Below are positions 16,578-25,998 of a stretch of DNA of 64,000 bases, piece by piece. A model generated the notes under the pieces. It did not search any database. It saw nothing but the letters and a program-made list of their open reading frames with translations, and was not told the DNA's origin. The DNA comes from Firmicutes bacterium CAG:884 (lineage in GTDB: Bacteria; Bacillota_I; Bacilli_A; RF39; UBA660), in NCBI GenBank assembly GCA_000433875.1, contig HF993347.1:59284-123283 (forward strand). Reading direction: 5' to 3'. The translations under genes were made by a program, and so were the position numbers. Every line of letters begins with the position of its first letter. The stretch's first letter is position 1.

Positions 16578-16641
16578 TATCATATTTCCACCCATAAATA
16601 CCACAAAACGGTATTTCTCGGAGAAAATCAAGGATTTTATT

Positions 16642-16668
16642 AAAAAAAATAGGATTTAATTCCTATTT
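16642..16668 (-). terminator. Terminator of the ABC transporter operon
   Basis: Minus strand AAATAGGA, 6 bases, TCCTATTT then a T run. It overlaps the TAG stop of the permease gene. Confidence 0.8.
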
Positions 16669-17898
16669 TTGTTTTAGATATTTTTTAATATCTTTCAAAC
16701 TAAACTTATTACCATAATTAAGAATAGCATTTGAATAAACCCTAATAGATGCATAACCAACAAGTATACAAGTTAGAATCAAAATAACAACCGATAAAAT
16801 AAACTCCGGCACACTAACAACATTAAGTAAAACCCTTGAAGGCATACTAAATGGTGATGAAAACGGAAATAAAGCTGAAACCGTACTAAATGAACTAACA
16901 GGATTCATCATAGAAAAATATGCCAAATAAAATGAAAATACCGAAATCATTGAAACAGGTGAATTAGCATTTTGAATATCTTCTGGCTTCTGAACAAGCG
17001 AACCAGTCAAAGCGAAAATCAAAGCATATAAAGCATAACCAAGTATAAAATAAATAATAACCGTTACCCATACCAAAGGTGTAATCGAACTAAAATTAAT
17101 AAAGCCCTCTAATAAACGTTTAGGCAAGAAAGCCTTGCCACAAACAACTAACGCAATCAATAAATAAAGCAGTTGTAACAAGCCAACAATACCAACACCT
17201 AAAGTTTTACCCAAAACTATATATTTTGGACTCGTAGAAGTAGTAAGTGACTCAATAATCTTAGAAGTCTTTTCCGTTGTAACAGAAGCAGAAACTTGAC
17301 TCGCACAAAAGAATACCGCATAGAATAAAACTATTGAAAACATCATCATTGCAAATATACTATTACCACTTGTATTTTCTTTAATATAAACCATATTAAG
17401 TTCTGTATTAAAATGTAAACTATTAAGTTCTTCAGTACTTAAATTCAAATTAGCTAACCTAATACCATAATATAAATCAGTAATCATTTTCATCAAATCA
17501 TCAGGCGGAACACTCATTAAAGTAGCCTCTTCTTGATAATCATTAAAAATCAAATTTTGTTCATTAACATCTAAAACAATTACCTCTTCATAATCACCAT
17601 TTTCTAAAAAATCTTTAATCCTTTCTTTATCATGATTTTCATTAGAAATAGTTATATCATAACTACTATTCTCACTAACTAAATAATCTAAAGAACCCTT
17701 AAAAACATTTTTAGAATCAACAATCAATACTTTTCTTCCATCATTAGAACCATTAAACTTTTCCATAATTCTAGGAACATTAGTACCAATTAAAATAATA
17801 ATCAAAAATATAATATTAGAAATAATAAAAGACTTTTTCTTAACCATTTCCTTTAAAGTAAAACTAGCAACAGTAAATAAATCCTTCACCCTATTCAC
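16663..17898 (-). CDS. ABC-2 type exporter permease (NatB-like)
   Basis: The 411-aa protein has one N-terminal helix (residues 24-42), a large extracytoplasmic domain (45-165) and five or six C-terminal helices starting at about 180 (FAMMMFSIVLFYAVFF, LLQLLYLLIALVV). The signature VTTEKTSKIIESLTTSTSP before helix 3 is characteristic of NatB/YhaP-like ABC-2 permeases, which export Na+ or peptides. Start is GTG at 17898, or the GTG three codons later, overlapping the ATPase gene by 8 bases. Confidence 0.82.
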   Translation of the reverse strand: MNRVKDLFTVASFTLKEMVKKKSFIISNIIFLIIILIGTNVPRIMEKFNGSNDGRKVLIVDSKNVFKGSLDYLVSENSSYDITISNENHDKERIKDFLENGDYEEVIVLDVNEQNLIFNDYQEEATLMSVPPDDLMKMITDLYYGIRLANLNLSTEELNSLHFNTELNMVYIKENTSGNSIFAMMMFSIVLFYAVFFCASQVSASVTTEKTSKIIESLTTSTSPKYIVLGKTLGVGIVGLLQLLYLLIALVVCGKAFLPKRLLEGFINFSSITPLVWVTVIIYFILGYALYALIFALTGSLVQKPEDIQNANSPVSMISVFSFYLAYFSMMNPVSSFSTVSALFPFSSPFSMPSRVLLNVVSVPEFILSVVILILTCILVGYASIRVYSNAILNYGNKFSLKDIKKYLKQK

Positions 17899-18769
17899 CT
17901 ACTTTCTCAATAAATATCTCATGAAGAGAAGGCTTAACAATCTCATACTTAGAAACATTTATATTATTATCGCATAACTCTTTTAATAAATCCTTATTAC
18001 TATTTTCAATAATATATACTCCCTCATTACTTGATAAAATATTAAGTTTTAATTTTTTTATAATCGAATCAATGTTATCATCAGTTTCAACCAAAACCTT
18101 AGAAGAATTATAAGAACTTTTAATATCTTTTAAATTACCCTTTAAAACAGTCTTACCCCTATTTAAAATAATCAAATCCGTACAAAACTCTTCAACTGAA
18201 TTCATCTGATGAGAAGACATAATTATGTATTTTCCCTCGCTGATTAATTCTTTCATAACATTACTCAAAATCTCAGTATTAACAGGATCTAATCCACTAA
18301 AAGGTTCATCTAAAACAATTAAATCAGGATTATGTAAAACAGCCGTAATAAACTGAATCTTTTGTTGATTACCCTTCGATAACTTTTCAGCTGTATAATT
18401 TATATATTCACTTACCTTTAATTTATCAAGCCAATATCTAATAGCCTTATCACCATCAACTTTACTCATTCCCTTTAAATTAGCGAAGTACATTAATTGA
18501 TCATAGATTTTACTCTTCGGATATAATCCTCTTTCTTCTGGCAAATAACCAAAATTAACATTTTTTCTTGTAACACTCTTACCATTAAAACTAATCTCAC
18601 CAGAATCTTTTTTAATAATTCCTAAAATCATTCTTATGCTAGTTGTCTTACCAGCACCATTTGTACCAAGTAAACCAAAAACACCAGGTTTATTAAGTTC
18701 AAATGACAAATTATCAACAACCTTTTTTGTTCCAAATGATTTATTAACATTTTTAACAAGTAAACTCAT
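17891..18769 (-). CDS. ABC transporter ATP-binding protein (NatA-like)
   Basis: The 292-aa ATPase has Walker A GTNGAGKT (about 36-43), signature LSKGNQQK (about 131), Walker B LIVLDEP and the switch His in SSHQMN. The C-terminal extension (210-292) is typical of drug or Na+ export ATPases. Its ATG overlaps the TGA of the P-type ATPase gene (ATGA), so it is translationally coupled. It partners with the ABC-2 permease encoded directly downstream. Confidence 0.9.
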   Translation of the reverse strand: MSLLVKNVNKSFGTKKVVDNLSFELNKPGVFGLLGTNGAGKTTSIRMILGIIKKDSGEISFNGKSVTRKNVNFGYLPEERGLYPKSKIYDQLMYFANLKGMSKVDGDKAIRYWLDKLKVSEYINYTAEKLSKGNQQKIQFITAVLHNPDLIVLDEPFSGLDPVNTEILSNVMKELISEGKYIIMSSHQMNSVEEFCTDLIILNRGKTVLKGNLKDIKSSYNSSKVLVETDDNIDSIIKKLKLNILSSNEGVYIIENSNKDLLKELCDNNINVSKYEIVKPSLHEIFIEKVGE

Positions 18770-21423
18770 ACTCTTTTTCCTTTCCTTTTCTTTATAGACT
18801 TATAAAGTTCAACAATAATTATAATACTAAGTGAAATTAAAAACAAGATAATCATATCCCCAAACGGAACAGAAGTTGTATCTAAAAATTTACTCAAAAT
18901 AGGAACTTCGGCAACGATAATTTGTAAACTAGTAGCAAGAATAATACTAAATATAACAAAAGGATTCTTTTTAAAACCAACTTTATATATATGTTTAGAT
19001 TCACTACGACAATTTAAAGTATGCATATTTTGCATAAATACCATTAACATCATAATATAACCACGAGCTGTATAAACATCAAATGAAAGCTTCTTAAGTA
19101 AAACAACCCATACAAGAAATACAATTAACCCCATACTCAAACCAGATATTAAAACTTCAAGAAATAAATCTCTATTAAATATGGATTCGTTTGTATTTTT
19201 AGGCTTTTCAAGCATAACATCATCATCTGTTTTTTCAAATGATAAAGCAAGATCTTGAAGTCCATCAGTAGTTATATTAAGCCATAATAACTGAATCGCG
19301 ACTAAAGGCATTGGAAAATTAAACATAACTGATAAAAGGAAAAATAATACTTCCGCAAGACCGCAAGAAAGAAGCAAATAACTAACCTTTCTTATATTAC
19401 TATAAGTTCCCCTTCCTTCTTTAATACCGCTAACAATTGATTTAAAATTATCATCAATTACAATCATTGAAGCCGTTTCTCTAGCAGCACTCGTGCCACT
19501 TCCCATAGCAACTCCAATATTAGCAGCCTTTAAAGCCGGTGTATCATTAACACCATCACCAGTAACAGCAACAAATTCACCACTTCTTTTATAAGATTCT
19601 ACAATTTCTAATTTTTGAATAGGCGCTATTCGGGTAAAAACTTTCTTACTTTGAACAAATTTATCAAAAACATCTAATCCTTTTTCAAAATAACTATCAA
19701 GTTCAATTCCTGTTGTAACCTCATCAAATGAAGAAATCAAATTCAATTCTTTAGCAATATTATAAGCCGTCAAAGCCTGATCACCCGTAATCATAACTAC
19801 TTTAACTGAAGCCTTTTGACAAGAAATAATCGCATCCTTAACTTCTTCCCTTATTGGATCAATAAAACCTACCATTCCCTCAAAACATAAAGAAGGTATA
19901 TCTTTATCATTATATTCATCTTTCTTATCAAAATCTTTCATTTTACAACTAGCAAGTGCAATCGTACGATAACCAGATCCCGCAAGTAAATCATTTTGAC
20001 TCCTTAAAATATCTTCATCAATTCTCTTTACCTTATCTTCAACTCTCATATCCTTACAAAAAGACAAAACCTTTTCCAAAGAACCCTTAACAGTACAATA
20101 CATATCATCATCAACTTTATAAAAAACTGCCGAATATCTCTTTTCTGATTCATATGGTATTTTCCCAAGTATCTCAACCCCCATATTATCAATTCCTGCC
20201 TTTTTCCCTAAAACAAGAAAAGCAATATCGATCGAATCACCATACATATCATTTTCATTTTCAAACTTTCCTTCATTATTTATAGAACCCAAAAAAGCAA
20301 TATTTTTAGCTCTTTCTATATCACTAGAAGTCGCACTTATCATTCCATCAACATTATAACCAACACCTGTTATATCAAAACCATCACCATTAGGTAAAAT
20401 TATTTTTTTAGCAGTCTGTTCGTTTACTGTTAAAGTACCAGTTTTATCACTAGCAATCAAAGTACAACTGCCAAGACTTTCAGCTGAAGTTAACTTTTTA
20501 ACAACAACATTCTTCTTAAACATTCTTTTACTAGAAATAGTTAAAGCAAGTGTTAAAGCAAGAGGAAGCCCTTCTGGCATAGCTGAAACAGATAAAGCAA
20601 TAACCGCCAAAAATATATCTTTAAAAGGCAGACCCTTACTAAATAAAACAATCGTAATAATTAAACCAACAAATATAATCATTAAACATATTTGTTTTGA
20701 AAATTTTTCCATTCTAATTGTTAATGGTGACTTTTCTTCTTTCGTATTCGTCACCTTATGCGCTATCTTACCAACTTCCGTAGATGAACCAATACTAGTT
20801 ACAACACACCTTGCTCTCCCAGTTAAAACAGTCGTACCTGCAAATACCATATTTTTAATATCACCCAAAGTCAAAGTATCATCCAAAATACAATCCATCT
20901 TAGCAACATTCGCACTTTCACCTGTTAAAGTAGATTCATCAACCTGTAAATTTGTGCTTTCAAGTATTCTAGCATCACAAGAAATCTTATCACCAGATTC
21001 AAGCAAAATAACATCACCGACTGTCAGATCAAGTGATAAAATCTCGATTAACTTACCATCTCTTATTACTTTGTTATTAACTCTTATAAGTTTAGATAAA
21101 CTATCTGCTGTTTTAGAAGCACTCCATTCTTGAGTAGCGCCAATTATCAAATCAACAACCATAATAAACATAATCGCATATGCATCAAATCTTTCATTAA
21201 TTATAAAAGAAAAAACAATTGTAATTACCAAAATTATAACAATTGGATCAAGTAATCCCTTAATTAATAGCTTAAAAAAACTATCTCTTTTTTTCTTCGG
21301 TAATTCATTTTTTCCATATTTTTTAATTCTTTCCTTAGCTTCGTTTGAACTAAGTCCATAATATCTAGAATTTAAATCATTTAACACAAAACTCTTATCA
21401 AAAGCATACCATTTTTTTTCCAT
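18766..21423 (-). CDS. Calcium-type cation-transporting P-type ATPase
   Basis: The 885-aa P2-type ATPase has an N-terminal cation ATPase domain (YYGLSSNEAKERIKKYGKNE), the TGES loop in DESTLTGESANV, helix 4 with AMPEGLPLAL, phosphorylation site SDKTGTLT, hinge MITGDQALTA and GDGVNDTPAL, then six C-terminal helices. The PEGL helix-4 motif places it with SERCA/PMR1-like Ca2+ (or Mn2+) exporters. Length is typical. It is first in an operon with the ABC exporter; a joint role in ion efflux is possible but not shown. Confidence 0.9.
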   Translation of the reverse strand: MEKKWYAFDKSFVLNDLNSRYYGLSSNEAKERIKKYGKNELPKKKRDSFFKLLIKGLLDPIVIILVITIVFSFIINERFDAYAIMFIMVVDLIIGATQEWSASKTADSLSKLIRVNNKVIRDGKLIEILSLDLTVGDVILLESGDKISCDARILESTNLQVDESTLTGESANVAKMDCILDDTLTLGDIKNMVFAGTTVLTGRARCVVTSIGSSTEVGKIAHKVTNTKEEKSPLTIRMEKFSKQICLMIIFVGLIITIVLFSKGLPFKDIFLAVIALSVSAMPEGLPLALTLALTISSKRMFKKNVVVKKLTSAESLGSCTLIASDKTGTLTVNEQTAKKIILPNGDGFDITGVGYNVDGMISATSSDIERAKNIAFLGSINNEGKFENENDMYGDSIDIAFLVLGKKAGIDNMGVEILGKIPYESEKRYSAVFYKVDDDMYCTVKGSLEKVLSFCKDMRVEDKVKRIDEDILRSQNDLLAGSGYRTIALASCKMKDFDKKDEYNDKDIPSLCFEGMVGFIDPIREEVKDAIISCQKASVKVVMITGDQALTAYNIAKELNLISSFDEVTTGIELDSYFEKGLDVFDKFVQSKKVFTRIAPIQKLEIVESYKRSGEFVAVTGDGVNDTPALKAANIGVAMGSGTSAARETASMIVIDDNFKSIVSGIKEGRGTYSNIRKVSYLLLSCGLAEVLFFLLSVMFNFPMPLVAIQLLWLNITTDGLQDLALSFEKTDDDVMLEKPKNTNESIFNRDLFLEVLISGLSMGLIVFLVWVVLLKKLSFDVYTARGYIMMLMVFMQNMHTLNCRSESKHIYKVGFKKNPFVIFSIILATSLQIIVAEVPILSKFLDTTSVPFGDMIILFLISLSIIIIVELYKSIKKRKGKRV

Positions 21424-21493
21424 TTACATCATACCTTTCTAATTAATTATACAATATTTTATAACTAAAATAAAGAGTTATAATAATTATAAC

Positions 21494-23845
21494 TCATAAT
21501 TGTTTAATGTGTTCTAGTAACCTTAAGAATAATCTAAGATTCTTATAATCAAGACCTTTAGCTCTCAATTTTCTAAGCCTAATTCTCTTCTTATTAATAC
21601 TATCATCACCAAATATAATTTTATCAATTTCATCTTTTAAAGATGTATCAATATTTAAATCATTCAAAATAGCTTCAATATCTTCATCAATTATTTTAAC
21701 AGCATCAATTTCAATATCTTTACCCTTACAATTTATCGTAAGTTGCGAAACTGTTCTTATATTAGATACTTCTACTATAAAATTAGGTCCAACTGAATAC
21801 GTTTTTGCTAGAATCTTCATATCTTGTTCATAAACTATTACTTCATCAGCATTTCTAACATTTCTAAAAACAATACGATAATCTCTACGATCAGGAATAA
21901 TATTACTCTTACCAGCAATCGGTCTAATTATAACCGTATAATTGTTTGGAAAATAATTATATTCTATTTCTGTTTTTATAAAATAGCCTTGTTTATAAAG
22001 AGAACTAACACCATCATCTTCATATAATTCATAAGTATTTGATTTACCTGGAAATATCTGAATTTCCAAAGTACTAGGGCTATTTGTATCATTTATATTT
22101 TCATTATAACCAAAAGGAATAATTGCGCCAGCTTTAACAAATACTGGATAATCTTTTAATTTATAAAAGGAAATATATTTATGATTCCCCGGATATTTTT
22201 TTCCAGTTGAAAAATCATACCAAATACCATCAGGAATATAAAACTTATGAACCGTTCTTTTCATAACTTCATCCATTTTATTAAGTATAGGTGCGATTAA
22301 TAATGATTCTCCTAAAAAATATTCATTTTTATAAATATCATCATCATAAAATGCTGGATTACTATAATAAATTGGTTCAATCAAAAGTTTACCCTTTGTT
22401 GAATAATCATAAGCTTCATTATATAAATACAAAATCATTTTTTGTCTTAAATTCAAATAGTATTTTGTAATTTCATAAGTTTCAGTGTCCCATCTCCAAG
22501 GTTCTCTTTTATAGTATTTACTATTTCCTGAACCAAATTTAAAAATCGGTGAAAACGTACCCAACTGAACACTTCTTGTATATAAATCCGATGATTCAAA
22601 TCCTCCTTCAAATCCACCAACATCATATGTATAGAAATTAAGGCCCATATTTGACATCAACACGTTGTAGCGCGCTACATCATTTAATGTTTTAAAATCA
22701 ACATTTGTTTTACCTGTATAAACAATACCATATCTATGATCTACTAAACCTGTTTTCTTACCAATTACAATAGGTCTCTTTTGATAATTTCTTTCCATAT
22801 CAATATAATTAGCATTTCTAATTAACCAGTAATTATTATTTATTTCTTTAGTATCATTATAGTAAAAATCAATTCCGATATTATCAAGTGGATGAATTAA
22901 AATTTTCAAATATACATCTATATCTTTAGGATTAATTGCATTAAAAGGAATTATTCCTTTTTCATCTTTATTTAAATAATTAACTAAACTATTATAACTT
23001 GCTTCAAAAGGATAAAATCCTAAACTTGGATCTAAAGTAAGACCAATTCTAATACCAGATGAATGTAAATAATTTGTTAAGTTGATTGGATCATCTATTA
23101 GTTTACCATTAAAAGTAAAACCTGATTCAATAAAGTTTTTATTATATACATTAACATGCCAATAATGATCTAATATAATCGCTGATAAAGGAATATTATT
23201 TTCTTTAAATAATGTAACCAATTCTTTTAATTCTAAAGTACTATATTCCTTATCTTTACTCCACCATATTCCAAAAGCATATCTTGGCATCATTGTTGGA
23301 TAACCTGTTAAATTAAAATAATCTTTTAAACATTTATTAAAATCATTTCCATAAAGGAATATATATTTATCAATATACTCTCCCTCTCTTTTACGATACT
23401 CGCCATTTTCAAGCAATTCATAAGTATAATCATCAATACTTACAAACCCATCTAATGAATATAATCCTTTCATATATTTAGAATTAATATTACTTCCGGG
23501 AACTTCATATCTTCTAGCTTCTGGATGATCAAACCGCCACTCTTTTCCATTTACAACAATTTTAATATTATTTTTATAAGGCATATTCTTTGTATAATAT
23601 AATGTAAAATCAGTAGTTTTTATTTCTAAATACTTATCATCTTCTTTGACATCTAATTTAATTAAATCAAACTTTCTATTTCTAACCAATTGTGTTGGAC
23701 TATCTAGAAAAGCTCCAAACTCATTATATTCAATTCTAACTAAACTATTTGAAAGAATACTAATTCTATATTTATCACCTTTAAATATAAGATTACTACT
23801 TACATTTTCATTTTTTACCTTAAAGTGTTCTCCTAAATTATACAT
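21494..23845 (-). CDS. Glycoside hydrolase family 31 protein with altered acid/base position
   Basis: The 783-aa protein has an N-terminal galactose-mutarotase-like domain, a TIM barrel and C-terminal beta domains, as in GH31 alpha-glucosidases and xylosidases. Family landmarks are GIWWSKDKEY, the nucleophile segment FYYNDTKE (Asp331) and MSNMGLNFYTYDVGGFEGG. The expected acid/base Asp of the WSGDT motif is replaced by Lys (VYTGKT, residue 379). There is no signal peptide, so it acts in the cytoplasm. ATG at 23845 is chosen over an upstream GTG (23854) because AAGGG lies 8 bases before it. Substrate is unknown. Confidence 0.82.
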   Translation of the reverse strand: MYNLGEHFKVKNENVSSNLIFKGDKYRISILSNSLVRIEYNEFGAFLDSPTQLVRNRKFDLIKLDVKEDDKYLEIKTTDFTLYYTKNMPYKNNIKIVVNGKEWRFDHPEARRYEVPGSNINSKYMKGLYSLDGFVSIDDYTYELLENGEYRKREGEYIDKYIFLYGNDFNKCLKDYFNLTGYPTMMPRYAFGIWWSKDKEYSTLELKELVTLFKENNIPLSAIILDHYWHVNVYNKNFIESGFTFNGKLIDDPINLTNYLHSSGIRIGLTLDPSLGFYPFEASYNSLVNYLNKDEKGIIPFNAINPKDIDVYLKILIHPLDNIGIDFYYNDTKEINNNYWLIRNANYIDMERNYQKRPIVIGKKTGLVDHRYGIVYTGKTNVDFKTLNDVARYNVLMSNMGLNFYTYDVGGFEGGFESSDLYTRSVQLGTFSPIFKFGSGNSKYYKREPWRWDTETYEITKYYLNLRQKMILYLYNEAYDYSTKGKLLIEPIYYSNPAFYDDDIYKNEYFLGESLLIAPILNKMDEVMKRTVHKFYIPDGIWYDFSTGKKYPGNHKYISFYKLKDYPVFVKAGAIIPFGYNENINDTNSPSTLEIQIFPGKSNTYELYEDDGVSSLYKQGYFIKTEIEYNYFPNNYTVIIRPIAGKSNIIPDRRDYRIVFRNVRNADEVIVYEQDMKILAKTYSVGPNFIVEVSNIRTVSQLTINCKGKDIEIDAVKIIDEDIEAILNDLNIDTSLKDEIDKIIFGDDSINKKRIRLRKLRAKGLDYKNLRLFLRLLEHIKQL

Positions 23846-23896
23846 TCTTATCACCCTTATCTTTTATCTATATCAATTATAGCATATTTAATATAA

Positions 23897-25996
23897 TCAT
23901 TCTACATTTTTTCTTAAATTTTGTACAACATAATTTTCGATATCATCTGGTAAATATATATTGCCACCTAAATAATGTTTATTATAATACCACATAGCCA
24001 TTTCAGCCATAAACTCTTGTTTATTAGAATAAGAATAATCTCTCATTGGTCTATTACTCATACTTACATATTTATTATATAAACTACTTACTTCATAACT
24101 ACTTGATAAATATGTTTTATATTTAAGTTCATACATAAAATCATGATAATGTGTCATTTCGTGAATAAAAACATCTCCATTTGAACTACATACTAAGTCA
24201 ACAAATATTTTGGGCAAATATTTATTTTTATTTTCTCTTCCAAATGTAATTCCAACAGCATCAGTCATATTATGAATTCTAACAAAATTACTTTCATTCA
24301 AATATGTTACTTTTACATTGTAATTAAACAAAGAAGGCCAATCACTATATAGTTTGTTTACTTTTCTTTCAATTTCATCATAAGAACAACTTTTATCAAC
24401 TTCTAAAGTAAGTTTATTATATTTTTTTTGATCATAAACTTCTATATTTCTATAGCCCGATGTTGCTGAACTAAAATTAGCATATAAAATAGTACTTTTA
24501 GTAAATGAATAAGCTTCATTTGATAAATATTTTGGATTACTATTAATATTTTTATTTTCATCAAAGCCAAACGAAATCATCCCTGGTTTATCCACATTAG
24601 GAATAACAATATTACAGTTTGTATCGCCATTATATAATTCACACAATTTACTTTCATAATCAATATAAGTTCCACCATTTTTATCAAAACTAATTGTAAT
24701 TATTTTTTTTGTCACTGGATAAAGTGTTATATCATTACTTACATTGATACTATTTCCTTTATAATCAATGCTTTTAGAATTTTTTATTTTTGACCATCCT
24801 GCAAACTCACCACTTAAAACAGAAACATTTGGTGCATTTATTTGACACTCTTTAGATAGATTATACATATAACAAGAAGAAACATTATTATTTACACTTG
24901 CATAATTACTGCTTAAAAATGAAACATTAATTTTCTTTCTACTTATAGCATAATATGTTTTTTGTTTATTTAATTTTATTTTACTTTGAACATTATAAGT
25001 TCCAATATTGGCGCTTTTATTTTCACTCCAACCAAGTATTTCATAACCACTTCTTACAATATTAGGAAATATAACTTCACAAGTATCATCATTATTATAT
25101 AATTCACATTTGAGTATATTATTTTCAATACTAGCACCATTAGAAACAAAGACAATATTAAAACTTTTCTTTAAAACAGCATACAAACTTATATTATCAG
25201 TTACATTTATTGTATCTAAATTGCTATAATCAATATTTTTAGATTTTTTATTTAAACTCCATCCAATTGCATCCCATCCTTCTTTAGAAATATTAGGTAA
25301 TTTAATATTACAACTAGTCTCATTTCCTTCAATTAAACAAGTCAATTTTGAACTCTCATCATTATTAATTAATGTTACGGTTACTTCTTTAGAAAATACT
25401 GAATATATTCTTTTATCATTATCTAAATATATTGTTTGATTAGGTAAGTAATCCACTTTCTTACTTCCTATTTCATCACTCCAACCTTGAAATATTAAAT
25501 TACTACTTTCATTCGGTAATTTTATCTGACAATTTATATCATTATTATATAAATTACACTTTAATGAAGAAATACTATTATCATTCATATTAACAAGGGA
25601 TAATATTACTTCTTTTTTGGTAATAACATACAATTCCATATCAGAATCAATTTCAATTTGTTCACCAGAATTATATATGATATCATAACTATTATCTTTA
25701 TTAGAAAAACCTAATATTTCATAACCATCTCTTTTTATTACGGGCAAATTAACTTTACATTTATCAGTATGAGTAAAACAACTTAAAGTTTTAGTGGATG
25801 TATTACTTCCATTACTATTTATTTTAACTTTATAAGTTATTTTTTCATTTAGTTTTATACCATCTTTCTTAAATATCAAAGGAACCAATATAAAACCAAT
25901 TATTATTATAATTACAATTATTATTATAATTACAATTATATTTAAAATATTAAAATTTTTCTTATTATTTTTTTTTATATAATCTTTATAATTCAT
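23897..25996 (-). CDS. Membrane-anchored metalloprotease, anthrax-lethal-factor-like, with Cys-bearing InlB-type repeats
   Basis: The 699-aa protein has an N-terminal anchor helix (residues 17-43, Ile/Val only), six repeats of 65-75 residues and a C-terminal protease domain. Each repeat has a Cys pair before a conserved Pro (for example TCLIEGNETSCNIKLP) then GWS or GFS and an aromatic strand, like Listeria-Bacteroides (InlB B) repeats. The protease domain has HEMTH (612-616) and QEFMAE with Glu661, 45 residues after the second His, and Tyr654 seven residues before it. This matches the lethal-factor zinc site (His686, His690, Tyr728, Glu735). It is predicted to be an outside-facing gluzincin; substrate unknown. 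Confidence 0.78.
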   Translation of the reverse strand: MNYKDYIKKNNKKNFNILNIIVIIIIIVIIIIIGFILVPLIFKKDGIKLNEKITYKVKINSNGSNTSTKTLSCFTHTDKCKVNLPVIKRDGYEILGFSNKDNSYDIIYNSGEQIEIDSDMELYVITKKEVILSLVNMNDNSISSLKCNLYNNDINCQIKLPNESSNLIFQGWSDEIGSKKVDYLPNQTIYLDNDKRIYSVFSKEVTVTLINNDESSKLTCLIEGNETSCNIKLPNISKEGWDAIGWSLNKKSKNIDYSNLDTINVTDNISLYAVLKKSFNIVFVSNGASIENNILKCELYNNDDTCEVIFPNIVRSGYEILGWSENKSANIGTYNVQSKIKLNKQKTYYAISRKKINVSFLSSNYASVNNNVSSCYMYNLSKECQINAPNVSVLSGEFAGWSKIKNSKSIDYKGNSINVSNDITLYPVTKKIITISFDKNGGTYIDYESKLCELYNGDTNCNIVIPNVDKPGMISFGFDENKNINSNPKYLSNEAYSFTKSTILYANFSSATSGYRNIEVYDQKKYNKLTLEVDKSCSYDEIERKVNKLYSDWPSLFNYNVKVTYLNESNFVRIHNMTDAVGITFGRENKNKYLPKIFVDLVCSSNGDVFIHEMTHYHDFMYELKYKTYLSSSYEVSSLYNKYVSMSNRPMRDYSYSNKQEFMAEMAMWYYNKHYLGGNIYLPDDIENYVVQNLRKNVE

Positions 25997-25998
25997 AC

